Shown here: positions 34,574 through 43,963 of the stretch, in pieces
How the letters are laid out: each line of letters begins with the position of its first letter
How positions within the stretch are numbered: position 1 is the first letter of the stretch
Source: Streptomyces sp. NBC_00510
GTDB lineage: Bacteria; Actinomycetota; Actinomycetes; Streptomycetales; Streptomycetaceae
Direction of reading: 5' to 3'
Assembly: GCA_036013505.1 (NCBI GenBank)
Contig: CP107851.1
Location: 7,550,001 to 7,614,000 of the forward strand
DNA: 64,000 bases
Notes under the pieces: generated by a model
Told to the model about the DNA's origin: nothing
What the model saw: only the letters and a program-made list of their open reading frames with translations
Database searches by the model: none
Made by a program: the position numbers and the translations under genes

Positions 34574-34999
34574 ATGAATCTGGTTCAAATCCTGCCTTTC
34601 GTCCTGATCATCGGTGTCATGCTGCTGATGACCCGCTCCGCGAAGAACCGTCAGCGCCAGGCCACGCAGATGCGTGACCAGATGTCCCCCGGCTCGGGCG
34701 TCCGGACGATCGGCGGCATGTACGCCGTCGTCAAGGAGGTCAACGAGGACACGGTCCTGCTGGAGCTGGCCGACGGCGTCCACGCGCACTTCGCGAAGAA
34801 CGCCATCGCCGCCGTCCTCGACCAGGCCGAGTACGACCGTGTCGTCCACGGCATCGACCCGGAGCCCGAGCTCGAGGCGCACGACGCCGAGGACGTCGAG
34901 GACGTCGAGAAGGCCGACGAGCACGTCGACCTGAGCAAGACCGCCGACGAGGGCGTGACCGAGGACGCCTCCAAGACGGACGGCACCGACAAGAAGTAA
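34574..34999 (+). CDS. yajC: preprotein translocase subunit YajC
   Basis: The 141-residue protein has one membrane helix at the N-terminus (VQILPFVLIIGVMLLMTRSAKNRQRQ), then the YajC cytosolic domain (SGVRTIGGMYAVVKEVNEDTVLLELADGVHAHFAKNAI). The C-terminal tail is highly acidic (residues ~95-141). It forms a complex with SecDF next to SecYEG. The ATG start and gene order yajC-secD-secF are canonical. Confidence 0.95.
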   Translation: MNLVQILPFVLIIGVMLLMTRSAKNRQRQATQMRDQMSPGSGVRTIGGMYAVVKEVNEDTVLLELADGVHAHFAKNAIAAVLDQAEYDRVVHGIDPEPELEAHDAEDVEDVEKADEHVDLSKTADEGVTEDASKTDGTDKK

Positions 35000-35104
35000 C
35001 GGCCCGGCCGGTACGTTTCAGGTTCGGCAAGTCCGTACTACTCATCGTGCCGCCCTGCTGCGCGCGCAGGTCCGCAGGGCGGTTGGACAGGGAGAATCGA
35101 GAAG

Positions 35105-36865
35105 GTGGCAGCACCGAAGAGGGGCCGTAAGCCCTCGGGGAGCCAGGGATACCCCGGGCGGGCGCTGGCAGTGATCCTGCTGGCCATCGTGGCGCTTACC
35201 GGAGGGATGTTCCTCTCCGGCCACACCACCCCCCGGCTGGGCATCGACCTCGCCGGCGGTACGAGCATCACGCTGACGGCCAAGAGCGACCAGGCCGGCG
35301 CGATCAACAAGACCAACATGGACACCGCCAAGGCGATCATCGACCGGCGTGTCAACGGTCTGGGTGTCTCGGAAGCCGAAAGCCAGATCCAGGGCGACCG
35401 GAACATCATCGTCAACATCCCCAAGGGCACCAACGCCGCGCAGGCCGAGCAGCAGGTCGGCACCACGGCCCAGCTCTACTTCCGGCCGGTGCTCGCCGAG
35501 GTGGCCAACGCCCCGGCGGCGTCGGAGTCGCCCGGCGCCAGCCCCTCGGGCTCGCCCTCGTCCCCGGCCTCGCCGTCCGCGAGCGCGTCCACCGGCGCCA
35601 AGGTCTCCGGCTCCCCGTCCGCGAGCGCCTCGACGCAGGGCCGCGCCGTCACCGACGCGCTGAAGGCCTCGTCGACGCCGTCCGCCTCCGCCTCGGGTTC
35701 GCCCTCGCCGACCCCGACGCCTTCGGCGAGCGCCGCGGCCCCCGGCAGCACGCTGGACACCTCCATCCCGGAGGACCTGCAGGCGAAGCTCGCCGCGCTG
35801 GACTGCTCCGACGCGAAGACGCGCGCCAACCTGAACCTCAAGGCCAAGCCGACCGACAAGATCGTCGCGTGCAGCCAGGACGGCGGCGCCAAGTACGCCC
35901 TCGGCCCCGCCGCGGTCGACGGCAAGAACGTCAGCAAGGCCGCCGCGCAGTTCGACACCCAGGGCGGCAACGGCTGGGTCGTCACCCTGAACTTCGACGG
36001 CACCGGCTCCAAGGCCTTCTCGAAGATCACCTCGCAGCTGTCCCAGCAGCAGCCGCCGAACAACCAGTTCGCGATCGTGCTGGACAACGAGGTCGTCTCC
36101 GCCCCCTCGGTGAACCAGACCCTGAGCGGAAGCGCCGAGATCTACGGCAGCTTCACCCAGGAGAGCTCCCAGGACCTGGCGAACGTCCTGTCCTACGGCT
36201 CCCTGCCGCTCACCTTCGACAAGTCGGACGTCACCAAGGTCTCCGCGGCGGTCGGCGGCGAGCAGCTGCACGGCGGCCTCATCGCCGGCGGCGTCGGCCT
36301 CGCCCTGGTCGTGCTCTACCTGGTCGCCTACTACCGCGGCCTGAGCTTCGTGGCGATCCTGAGCCTCATCGTCTCGGCGATCCTCACCTACGAGATCATG
36401 ACGCTGCTCGGCCCGGCCATCGGCTTCGCACTGAACCTGCCGGCGGTCTGCGGCGCCATCGTGGCCATCGGCATCACCGCGGACTCGTTCATCGTCTTCT
36501 TCGAACGCATCCGTGACGAGCTGCGCGAGGGCCGCTCCCTGCAGCCGGCCGTGGCCCGTGGCTGGCCGCGCGCCCGCCGCACGATCCTCGTCTCGGACTT
36601 CGTGTCGTTCCTGTCGGCCGCCGTGCTCTTCGTCGTCTCGGTCGGCAAGGTGCAGGGCTTCGCCTTCACCCTGGGTCTGACGACGCTGCTCGACGTGGCC
36701 GTGGTGTTCCTCTTCACCAAGCCGCTGATGACGATCCTGGCCCGCAAGAAGTTCTACGCCAGCGGACACCCCTGGTCCGGGCTCGACCCGCGTGCCCTGG
36801 GCGTCAACCCCCCGCTGCGCCGCACTCGCCGCCCCGCGGCCCGTACCGACGTCAAGGAGGCCTGA
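35105..36865 (+). CDS. secD: protein translocase subunit SecD
   Basis: The 586-residue RND-type membrane protein pulls proteins across the membrane using the proton gradient. The first helix is followed by the P1 motif RLGIDLAGGTSITL (~43-56). The last third holds five membrane helices. The periplasmic domain carries a long Ser/Pro/Ala-rich insertion (~135-220, 35505-35760) of low complexity, absent from E. coli SecD. GTG 35105 after GAGAAG. Its stop overlaps secF (TGATG). Confidence 0.95.
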   Translation: MAAPKRGRKPSGSQGYPGRALAVILLAIVALTGGMFLSGHTTPRLGIDLAGGTSITLTAKSDQAGAINKTNMDTAKAIIDRRVNGLGVSEAESQIQGDRNIIVNIPKGTNAAQAEQQVGTTAQLYFRPVLAEVANAPAASESPGASPSGSPSSPASPSASASTGAKVSGSPSASASTQGRAVTDALKASSTPSASASGSPSPTPTPSASAAAPGSTLDTSIPEDLQAKLAALDCSDAKTRANLNLKAKPTDKIVACSQDGGAKYALGPAAVDGKNVSKAAAQFDTQGGNGWVVTLNFDGTGSKAFSKITSQLSQQQPPNNQFAIVLDNEVVSAPSVNQTLSGSAEIYGSFTQESSQDLANVLSYGSLPLTFDKSDVTKVSAAVGGEQLHGGLIAGGVGLALVVLYLVAYYRGLSFVAILSLIVSAILTYEIMTLLGPAIGFALNLPAVCGAIVAIGITADSFIVFFERIRDELREGRSLQPAVARGWPRARRTILVSDFVSFLSAAVLFVVSVGKVQGFAFTLGLTTLLDVAVVFLFTKPLMTILARKKFYASGHPWSGLDPRALGVNPPLRRTRRPAARTDVKEA

Positions 36866-38004
36866 TGTCCCGGCTCGGCAACCTCGGGCACCGCCTGCAC
36901 CGAGGCGAGATCGCCTACGACTTCGTCGGCAAGCGCAAGCTCTGGTACGGCGTCTCGATCCTGATCACCATCGCGGCGATCGTCGGTCTCGCCGTCAACG
37001 GCCTCAAGCTCGGCATCGAGTTCTCCGGCGGCGCGGTCTTCACGACCCCGAAGACCGAGATGTCGGTCAGCCAGGTCCAGGACAAGATCGCCGACAACAC
37101 CGGCGGCCACCAGGCCATCGTGCAGAAGCTCGGCACGGGCGCCGTCCGCGTCCAGATCAGCGACATCTCGCTCACCGAGGCGAAGAAGATCCAGGGCGAG
37201 ATCGCCGAGGACCTGAACGTCAAGTCGGCCGACATCGACCCGCAGATCATCGGTCCGAGCTGGGGCGACGAGATCTCCAAGAAGGCCTTCCAGGGCCTGG
37301 TGATCTTCATGGTCCTGGTGACGATCTACCTGGCGATCGCCTTCGAGTGGCGCAAGGCCGTGGCCGCGCTGATCGCCCTGATCCACGACCTCACGATCAC
37401 CATCGGCGTCTACGCCATCGTGGGCTTCGAGGTCACCCCGGGCACCGTGATCGGTCTGCTGACCGTCCTCGGTTACTCCCTCTACGACACCGTCGTCGTC
37501 TTCGACGGTCTGAAGGAGTCCACCAAGGACATCACCAAGCAGAACCGCTACACGTACAGCGAGCTGGCCAACCGCAGCCTCAACCAGACCCTGGTGCGTT
37601 CGATCAACACCACGGTCGTGGCGCTGCTCCCGGTGGCGGGCCTGCTGTTCGTCGGCGGCGGTCTGCTCGGCGCGGGCATGCTCAACGACATCGCCCTGTC
37701 GCTCTTCGTCGGCCTCACCGCCGGTGCGTACTCCTCGATCTTCATCGCGACCCCGCTGGTCGCGGACCTCAAGGAGCGCGCCCCGGAGATGAAGGCGCTG
37801 CGCAAGCGCGTGCTCGCCAAGCGCGCCGCCGACGCCCGCCGTGGCGAGGACGGCGTGGACGAGCCGCAGGACGGGGTCCCCGCGGACGAGGACGGCGGAC
37901 CGGTGGAGGACGACACCCACGCGGGTGCCGCCGTCGTCGGCGGCCAGCGCAACCAGCCGGCCCGCAACCGCAGCCGCAACCGTCCCTCCGGCAAGCGCCG
38001 CTGA
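36865..38004 (+). CDS. secF: protein translocase subunit SecF
   Basis: The 379-residue partner of SecD has six membrane segments. The motif LGIEFSGGAVF is near 50-60 and the cytosolic-side loop GYSLYDTVVVFDGLKES (~205-221) is typical of SecF. A charged C-terminal tail (~320-379) with acidic then Arg/Asn-rich parts is cytosolic. Its ATG overlaps the secD stop by one base. Confidence 0.95.
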   Translation: MSRLGNLGHRLHRGEIAYDFVGKRKLWYGVSILITIAAIVGLAVNGLKLGIEFSGGAVFTTPKTEMSVSQVQDKIADNTGGHQAIVQKLGTGAVRVQISDISLTEAKKIQGEIAEDLNVKSADIDPQIIGPSWGDEISKKAFQGLVIFMVLVTIYLAIAFEWRKAVAALIALIHDLTITIGVYAIVGFEVTPGTVIGLLTVLGYSLYDTVVVFDGLKESTKDITKQNRYTYSELANRSLNQTLVRSINTTVVALLPVAGLLFVGGGLLGAGMLNDIALSLFVGLTAGAYSSIFIATPLVADLKERAPEMKALRKRVLAKRAADARRGEDGVDEPQDGVPADEDGGPVEDDTHAGAAVVGGQRNQPARNRSRNRPSGKRR

Positions 38005-38059
38005 GGACGCAGCGGACGTTCGACGAGTCGCAGCGACGAAGGACCGAGGAACACCACCG

Positions 38060-38620
38060 ATGACCATCGCGGACGCCACCCCGGAAGGGCTGCGCAGCCT
38101 GCTGCTCAGCCGCATCCGGGACGTGCCCGACTACCCGAAGCCGGGCGTGATGTTCAAGGACATCACCCCGCTGCTGGCCGACCCCGGGGCGTTCAACGCG
38201 CTGATCGACGCCCTGGCCGGGCTCTGCGCCCGGCACGGCGCCGACAAGGTCGTCGGCCTCGAGGCGCGCGGGTTCATCCTCGCCGCCCCGGCAGCCGCCC
38301 GCGCCGGGCTCGGGTTCGTGCCCGTGCGCAAGGCGGGCAAGCTGCCCGGGGCGACGCTGGGCCAGGCGTACGACCTGGAGTACGGCACCGCCGAGATAGA
38401 GGTCCACCAGGACGCCTTCTCGGCCGGTGACCGGGTCCTGGTCATCGACGACGTGCTCGCCACCGGCGGCACGGCGGAGGCGTCCCTGGAGCTGATCCGC
38501 CGCACCGGCGCCGACGTCGCCGGTGTCGCGGTCCTCCTGGAACTGGGCTTCCTCGGCGGGCGTGCCCGCCTCGCCCGGTCCCTGGGCGGTGCCCCCCTGG
38601 AGGCACTGATCGCGGTCTGA
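38060..38620 (+). CDS. apt: adenine phosphoribosyltransferase
   Basis: The 186-residue type I phosphoribosyltransferase makes AMP from adenine and PRPP. The PRPP loop is VLVIDDVLATGGTA (~130-143), and the N-terminal hood has VPDYPKPGVMFKDITPLL. It lies 55 bp after secF, upstream of rel, the actinobacterial secF-apt-rel order linking purine salvage with ppGpp metabolism. ATG 38060. Confidence 0.95.
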   Translation: MTIADATPEGLRSLLLSRIRDVPDYPKPGVMFKDITPLLADPGAFNALIDALAGLCARHGADKVVGLEARGFILAAPAAARAGLGFVPVRKAGKLPGATLGQAYDLEYGTAEIEVHQDAFSAGDRVLVIDDVLATGGTAEASLELIRRTGADVAGVAVLLELGFLGGRARLARSLGGAPLEALIAV

Positions 38621-38633
38621 GCACCCTTTCCGA

Positions 38634-38669
38634 CGTGTGGCGCCAGAGTTCCGGCTCCGGCGCCACACG
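38634..38669 (+). terminator. terminator after apt
   Basis: An 11-bp stem CGTGTGGCGCC/GGCGCCACACG (38634-38644, 38659-38669), with further GAG/CTC pairing inside, begins 14 bases after the apt stop. It separates apt from rel. Confidence 0.75.
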
Positions 38670-38912
38670 CATGTCCGGGATGCGGGGATGCCGGGACGAC
38701 CGCGGATGCCGAGGGCCTGACCAGCCCGTCGGCGGCTCGACGGCAGGAGGCGGGCTCCCGGCCTCGGAAGCGGTGCGGGGCCCGCCTCCGGGCGTTGCGG
38801 GGGGTCCACGGGGCGGACGGGACGCGGTCCACCCGGTCAGATCGCTACCATGGTGTCTCGGAACCTCCCTCCTCGCCCGTCTCCGGCCGGGAGGGGACCA
38901 GAAGGAGTGCCC
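38670..38912 (+). promoter_or_regulatory. rel upstream region
   Basis: The ~240-bp gap contains no gene. TACCAT (38848-38853), a weak -10-like hexamer, is the only AT-richer spot before rel. I see no clear -35. Confidence 0.25.
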
Positions 38913-41402
38913 TTGCAAGAAGAGGCCAGGCAGGCTCAGCCGACGACGACCGCAGACGGGAAGCAGGCGGCTTCCCTCTCCGCGGCTCCTCCCGTCGCGC
39001 CCGCCGCACCCGCGGAGAGCAAGGCCGCAGGGCCCGCTCCCGCCGCCCCGGCGACGCCCGCCGCCCGGCCCGTACGCACTCCCGGGAGCGTGGCCCCGAA
39101 CCGGCCCGCCACCTCCTCCAACCGTGTCCGCGCCCGTCTCGCCCGGCTCGGCGTCCAGCGTTCCAGCCCGTACAACCCGGTCCTGGAGCCCCTGCTGCGC
39201 ATAGTCCGCAGCAACGACCCCAAGGGCGACACGTCGCAGCTGCGCCAGATCGAGCGTGCCTACCAGGTCGCCGAGCGCTGGCACCGCGGCCAGAAGCGCA
39301 AGAGCGGCGACCCGTACATCACGCACCCGCTGGCGGTCACGACGATCCTGGCCGAGCTGGGCATGGACCCGGCGACGCTGATGGCCGGGCTGCTGCACGA
39401 CACCGTCGAGGACACCGAGTACGGCCTGGACGCGCTGCGCCGCGACTTCGGCGACTCCGTCGCGCTGCTGGTGGACGGCGTCACCAAGCTGGACAAGGTC
39501 AAGTTCGGCGAGGCCGCGCAGGCCGAGACGGTGCGCAAGATGGTCGTCGCCATGGCGAAGGACCCGCGTGTGCTGGTCATCAAGCTCGCCGACCGCCTGC
39601 ACAACATGCGCACCATGCGTTACCTCAAGCGGGAGAAGCAGGAGAAGAAGGCCCGCGAGACGCTGGAGATCTACGCCCCGCTGGCGCACCGGCTGGGCAT
39701 GAACACCATCAAGTGGGAGCTGGAGGACCTCGCGTTCGCGATCCTCTACCCCAAGATGTACGACGAGATCGTCCGGCTGGTCGCGGAGCGCGCCCCCAAG
39801 CGGGACGAGTACCTGGCGGTCGTCACCGACCAGGTGCAGCAGGACCTGCGCGCCGCCCGCATCAAGGCGACCGTCACCGGCCGCCCCAAGCACTACTACA
39901 GCGTCTACCAGAAGATGATCGTGCGGGGCCGGGACTTCGCCGAGATCTACGACCTGGTGGGCATCCGCGTCCTCGTCGACACCGTCCGCGACTGCTACGC
40001 GGCGCTGGGCACCATCCACGCGCGGTGGAACCCGGTGCCGGGGCGGTTCAAGGACTACATCGCGATGCCCAAGTTCAACATGTACCAGTCGCTCCACACG
40101 ACGGTCATCGGGCCCAGCGGCAAGCCGGTCGAGATCCAGATCCGCACCTTCGACATGCACCGCCGCGCCGAGTACGGCATCGCGGCGCACTGGAAGTACA
40201 AGCAGGAGGCCGTCGCCGGCGCCTCCAAGGTGCGCACCGACAGCCCGAAGTCCGCCAAGAAGGACGACGCCGTCAACGACATGGCGTGGCTGCGGCAGTT
40301 GCTCGACTGGCAGAAGGAGACGGAGGACCCGGGCGAGTTCCTGGAGTCGCTGCGCTTCGACCTGTCCCGCAACGAGGTCTTCGTCTTCACCCCCAAGGGT
40401 GATGTCATCGCGCTGCCCGCCGGCGCGACCCCCGTCGACTTCGCGTACGCCGTCCACACCGAGGTCGGCCACCGCACCATAGGGGCGCGGGTCAACGGCC
40501 GCCTGGTGCCGCTGGAGTCGACCCTCGACAACGGCGACACCGTGGAGGTCTTCACCTCCAAGGCGGCGGGCGCCGGCCCGTCCCGCGACTGGCTGGGCTT
40601 CGTCAAGTCCCCGCGCGCCCGCAACAAGATCCGCGCCTGGTTCTCCAAGGAGCGCCGCGAGGAGGCCGTCGAGCAGGGCAAGGAAGCCATCGCGCGTGCG
40701 ATGCGCAAGCAGAACCTGCCGATCCAGCGGGTGCTCACCGGCGACTCGCTCGTCACGCTCGCCCACGAGATGCGCTATCCCGACATCTCCGCGCTCTACG
40801 CGGCGATCGGCGAGGGGCACATCACCGCGCAGTCCGTCGTGCACAAGCTCGTCGAGGCCCTGGGCGGTGAGGAGGGCGCGACCGAGGACATCGCCGAGGT
40901 CACGACCCCGTCGCGCAGCCGCACCAAGCGGCGCTCGGCCGCCGACCCGGGTGTCATCGTCAAGGGCGAGAAGGACGTCTGGGTCAAGCTGTCCCGCTGC
41001 TGCACCCCGGTGCCGGGCGACCCGATCATCGGCTTCGTCACCCGCGGCAACGGCGTCTCCGTGCACCGGGCCGACTGCGTGAACGTCGAGTCGCTCTCGC
41101 AGCAGCCCGAGCGGATCATCGACGTCGAGTGGGCGCCGACCCAGTCCTCGGTCTTCCTGGTCGCCATCCAGGTCGAGGCGCTGGACCGGTCCCGTCTGCT
41201 GTCGGACGTCACGCGCGTCCTGTCCGACCAGCACGTCAACATCCTGTCCGCCGCCGTCCAGACCTCCCGCGACCGGGTGGCCACCTCGCGCTTCACCTTC
41301 GAGATGGGCGACCCCAAGCACCTCGGGCACGTCCTGAAGGCCGTGCGCGGCGTCGAGGGCGTCTACGACGTGTACCGGGTGACGTCGGCGCGCCAGCGCT
41401 GA
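38913..41402 (+). CDS. relA: bifunctional (p)ppGpp synthetase/hydrolase Rel
   Basis: The ~829-residue long RSH protein controls the stringent response. A disordered Ala/Pro-rich leader (~1-75) precedes the HD hydrolase domain (THPLAVTTILAELG, LLHDTVEDTEY). The synthetase domain (TGRPKHYYSVYQKM, RVLVDTVRDCYAALG, MPKFNMYQSLHTTV), the TGS domain (VFTPKGDVIALPAGATPVDFAY), a CC/zinc-finger helix (SRCCTPVPGDPIIG) and a C-terminal ACT domain follow. TTG 38913 is chosen for its 6-base distance from GAAGGAG; GTG 38907 is too close. Both catalytic halves look intact. Confidence 0.95.
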   Translation: MQEEARQAQPTTTADGKQAASLSAAPPVAPAAPAESKAAGPAPAAPATPAARPVRTPGSVAPNRPATSSNRVRARLARLGVQRSSPYNPVLEPLLRIVRSNDPKGDTSQLRQIERAYQVAERWHRGQKRKSGDPYITHPLAVTTILAELGMDPATLMAGLLHDTVEDTEYGLDALRRDFGDSVALLVDGVTKLDKVKFGEAAQAETVRKMVVAMAKDPRVLVIKLADRLHNMRTMRYLKREKQEKKARETLEIYAPLAHRLGMNTIKWELEDLAFAILYPKMYDEIVRLVAERAPKRDEYLAVVTDQVQQDLRAARIKATVTGRPKHYYSVYQKMIVRGRDFAEIYDLVGIRVLVDTVRDCYAALGTIHARWNPVPGRFKDYIAMPKFNMYQSLHTTVIGPSGKPVEIQIRTFDMHRRAEYGIAAHWKYKQEAVAGASKVRTDSPKSAKKDDAVNDMAWLRQLLDWQKETEDPGEFLESLRFDLSRNEVFVFTPKGDVIALPAGATPVDFAYAVHTEVGHRTIGARVNGRLVPLESTLDNGDTVEVFTSKAAGAGPSRDWLGFVKSPRARNKIRAWFSKERREEAVEQGKEAIARAMRKQNLPIQRVLTGDSLVTLAHEMRYPDISALYAAIGEGHITAQSVVHKLVEALGGEEGATEDIAEVTTPSRSRTKRRSAADPGVIVKGEKDVWVKLSRCCTPVPGDPIIGFVTRGNGVSVHRADCVNVESLSQQPERIIDVEWAPTQSSVFLVAIQVEALDRSRLLSDVTRVLSDQHVNILSAAVQTSRDRVATSRFTFEMGDPKHLGHVLKAVRGVEGVYDVYRVTSARQR

Positions 41403-41423
41403 CACGGCGCGGAGAAGCACGCG

Positions 41424-41456
41424 GAAGGGCCCGTACGCCTCGCGTACGGGCCCTTC
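41424..41456. terminator. bidirectional terminator rel / DUF349 gene
   Basis: A perfect 15-bp stem GAAGGGCCCGTACGC/GCGTACGGGCCCTTC (41424-41438 and 41442-41456) with CTC loop lies between the two convergent genes. Confidence 0.88.
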
Positions 41457-41495
41457 TCCGTGGTCCTGCGGGTGCCTCGGTGGCTCAGCCGAACC

Positions 41496-42725
41496 TCAGC
41501 CGCCGAACTCGTCCAGGGACTTGAGCGCCTGGTCGAGCAGCGCCTGCCGCCCGTCCAGTTCCCGCTGCAGCTTGTCGGCCTTGGAGGTGTTCCCCGCCGC
41601 CCGCGCCGCCTCGATCTGCTCGCGCAGCTTGTCGACGGCCGCCTGGAGCGCCCCGGTCAGGCCCGCGGCACGCGCCCGCGCCTCGGGGTTGGTGCGGCGC
41701 CACTCGGCCTCCTCGGACTCCTGGATGGCGCGCTCCACCGCGTGCATGCGGCCCTCGATGCGCGGCCGGGCGTCGCGCGGCACGTGGCCGATCGCCTCCC
41801 AGCGCTCGTTGATGCCGCGGAAGGCGGCGCGCGCCGCCTTCAGGTCGGTGACCGGGAGCAGCTTCTCGGCCTCGATGGCCAGCTCCTCCTTCAGCGTGAG
41901 GTTCTCGCGCTGCTCGGTGTCGCGCTCGGCGAAGACGTCGGAGCGGGCCGCGAAGAAGACGTCCTGGGCGCCGCGGAAGCGGTTCCACAGGTCCTCCTCC
42001 GCCTCGCGCTGGGCGCGGCCGGCGGCCTTCCAGTCGGTCATCAGCTCGCGGTAGCGCGCCGCCGTGGGACCCCAGTCGGTGGAGCCGGACAGCGCCTGCG
42101 CCTCCTCCACCAGCTTCTCCTTGCGCCGGCGGGCGTCCTCGCGCTGCGAGTCGAGCGCCGCGAAGTGGGCCTTGCGCCGCTTGGAGAAGACCGAACGGGC
42201 GTGGCTGAAGCGGTGCCACAGCTCGTCGTCGGTCTTGCGGTCCAGCCGGGGCAGCCCCTTCCAGGTGTCGACCAGGGCGCGCAGCCGCTCACCGGCGGCG
42301 CGCCACTGCTCGCTCTGCGCCAGCTGCTCGGCCTCGGTGACCAGGTCCTCCTTGGCCGTCTTGGCCTCCTCGGAGGCCTTGGCCTTGGCGACCTTGCGCT
42401 CCTCGCGGCGGGCGTCGACCTGGTCGGTCAGCGCGTCCAGCCGCTTGGCGAGGGCTTCCAGGTCGCCCACGGCGTGGGCCTCGGTCACCGTGGCGCGCAG
42501 GTGATCGATGGCGGTCAACGCGTCCTTGGGGGACAGGTCGGTGGTCTTCACCCGGCGTTCGAGGAGGCCGATCTCGACGACGAGGCCCTCGTATTTCCGC
42601 TCGAAGTAGGCGAGCGCCTCCTCAGGGGAGCCTGCCTGCCACGAGCCGACTTCACGCTCGCCATCGGCCGTACGCACGTACACGGTCCCCGTCTCGTCGA
42701 CGCGGCCCCACGGGTCGCTGCTCAC
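41496..42725 (-). CDS. DUF349-repeat protein
   Basis: The 409-residue, almost entirely helical protein is built of DUF349 repeats. Sequences such as LVDTWKGLPRLDRKTDDELWHRFSHARSVFSKRRKAHF recur near ~140, ~215 and ~290 with conserved W, L and F positions. Coiled-coil stretches flank them. The repeat is shared with bacterial proteins annotated as DNA-repair or ATPase-associated, but the function is unknown. GTG 42725 has GGAGGAGG directly upstream; the frame extends further 5' without features. Confidence 0.87.
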   Translation of the reverse strand: MSSDPWGRVDETGTVYVRTADGEREVGSWQAGSPEEALAYFERKYEGLVVEIGLLERRVKTTDLSPKDALTAIDHLRATVTEAHAVGDLEALAKRLDALTDQVDARREERKVAKAKASEEAKTAKEDLVTEAEQLAQSEQWRAAGERLRALVDTWKGLPRLDRKTDDELWHRFSHARSVFSKRRKAHFAALDSQREDARRRKEKLVEEAQALSGSTDWGPTAARYRELMTDWKAAGRAQREAEEDLWNRFRGAQDVFFAARSDVFAERDTEQRENLTLKEELAIEAEKLLPVTDLKAARAAFRGINERWEAIGHVPRDARPRIEGRMHAVERAIQESEEAEWRRTNPEARARAAGLTGALQAAVDKLREQIEAARAAGNTSKADKLQRELDGRQALLDQALKSLDEFGG

Positions 42726-42902
42726 AGCGCCTCCTCCACGTGATGCCCGGCCGCCGTACGGCTCGCGGGCATCGTCCACAGTTCCATTCGGCCGGGCCGT
42801 GCCCTGACCGGTCCGACGGTCCGCTCACATCCATGGTGCAGCCGTCGGAGCAGGCACCCTACACAACGCCAACATAGGCGACCGGTGCCCCGGCTGTCCG
42901 CA

Positions 42903-42937
42903 TCCCGCACCCGCGAAATTCACCTGCGGGTGCGGGA
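42903..42937 (-). terminator. terminator after cyclophilin gene
   Basis: A 12-bp stem TCCCGCACCCGC/GCGGGTGCGGGA (42903-42914, 42926-42937), 11-nt loop, lies just past the stop of the cyclophilin gene on the minus strand. Confidence 0.75.
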
Positions 42938-42945
42938 CGCGGCGG

Positions 42946-43770
42946 TCAGGACTTCCCGACCGTCGCCTTGTTGATCACCACGGTGGCGTTCGGGGCGCCG
43001 TCACCGGCACCGGTCGACTCGCCCGCGGCCGCGATCTTGTCCAGCACCTTCATGCCGGCCGCGCTGATCGTCCCGAACGGGGTGTAGTTCGGCGGCAGCG
43101 GGCTGTCCTTGTAGACCAGGAAGAACTGGCTGCCGCCGGTGTGCGCCTGGCCGGTGTTGGCCATGGCGACCGTGCCCGCCGGGTACGTGCCCCCGGCGAC
43201 CTCCTTCGCCTTCAGGTTCTCGTCCGGGATGGTGTAGCCGGGGCCGCCGCTGCCCTGGCCCGTCGGATCGCCGCACTGCAGCACGTAGATGCCGCTGGTG
43301 GTGAGCCGGTGGCACTTCGTGTGGTCGAAGTAGCCCTTGCCGGCCAGGAACGCGAAGGAGTTGACCGTGTGCGGGGCGTTCTTCGCGTCGAGGTCCAGCG
43401 CGATGTCGCCGCAGGTCGTCTGCAGCGTGAAGGTGTACTTCGCCGCGGTGTCGACGGTGACCGCGGGCTCCTTCTTCCACTGCTCCGTGCCGGGGCTGCC
43501 CGCGGCGGGCTTGGCGCACGGGTCGGGCGCCTTGCTCGTCTCCGCGGGGGTGGGGGAGGCGCCCGCGGCGGCGGCGTCGTCCTTCTTGGGGTCCGAACCG
43601 AAGGCGCCGGCCGCCCAGGCCGTGGCGCCCGCCGCCAGGACCACGGCGAGCACGGCGGCGACCACCGCGTTGCGCCGTACGGTCTTCCGGTGGGCCTGCA
43701 CACGGCGGTCGTGCTGCCGCTCGAACTTGTCCCGGGCGAGCTGGCGCCGCCGCTGATCCTTGGTGACCAC
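42946..43770 (-). CDS. membrane-anchored peptidylprolyl isomerase (cyclophilin)
   Basis: The 274-residue protein has a basic N-terminus, one membrane anchor (AVVAAVLAVVLAAGATAWAAGAF ~35-57) and an Ala/Pro linker. A cyclophilin-type domain follows (TTCGDIALDLDAKNAPHTVNSFAFLAGKGYFDHTKCHR, GGSQFFLVYKDSPLPPNYTPFG, given in parts). The catalytic region around Arg/Phe/Gln is only partly conserved (HRLTTSG for FHRVIxGF), so isomerase activity is likely but not certain. The domain should face outside the membrane, helping exported proteins fold. GTG 43770 after GGGAGA. Confidence 0.88.
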   Translation of the reverse strand: MVTKDQRRRQLARDKFERQHDRRVQAHRKTVRRNAVVAAVLAVVLAAGATAWAAGAFGSDPKKDDAAAAGASPTPAETSKAPDPCAKPAAGSPGTEQWKKEPAVTVDTAAKYTFTLQTTCGDIALDLDAKNAPHTVNSFAFLAGKGYFDHTKCHRLTTSGIYVLQCGDPTGQGSGGPGYTIPDENLKAKEVAGGTYPAGTVAMANTGQAHTGGSQFFLVYKDSPLPPNYTPFGTISAAGMKVLDKIAAAGESTGAGDGAPNATVVINKATVGKS

Positions 43771-43963
43771 TGAGCCGTCTCCCGATGCCTTCTGCTCGTC
43801 GCGTCCGAATGTGACTGCGTTCGCCGCCGATCTTCGCGCCCGGCGCGCCCCCCAGTCCAGCCACGTTACTGGTTCGCGATGGCCGCGTCAGCGCCGGTAG
43901 GCTCGTGGGGCCGCCGTCGTGCGGTACGACCTGCCGAGAACGACTGCCGACAGAAGGACGAAC

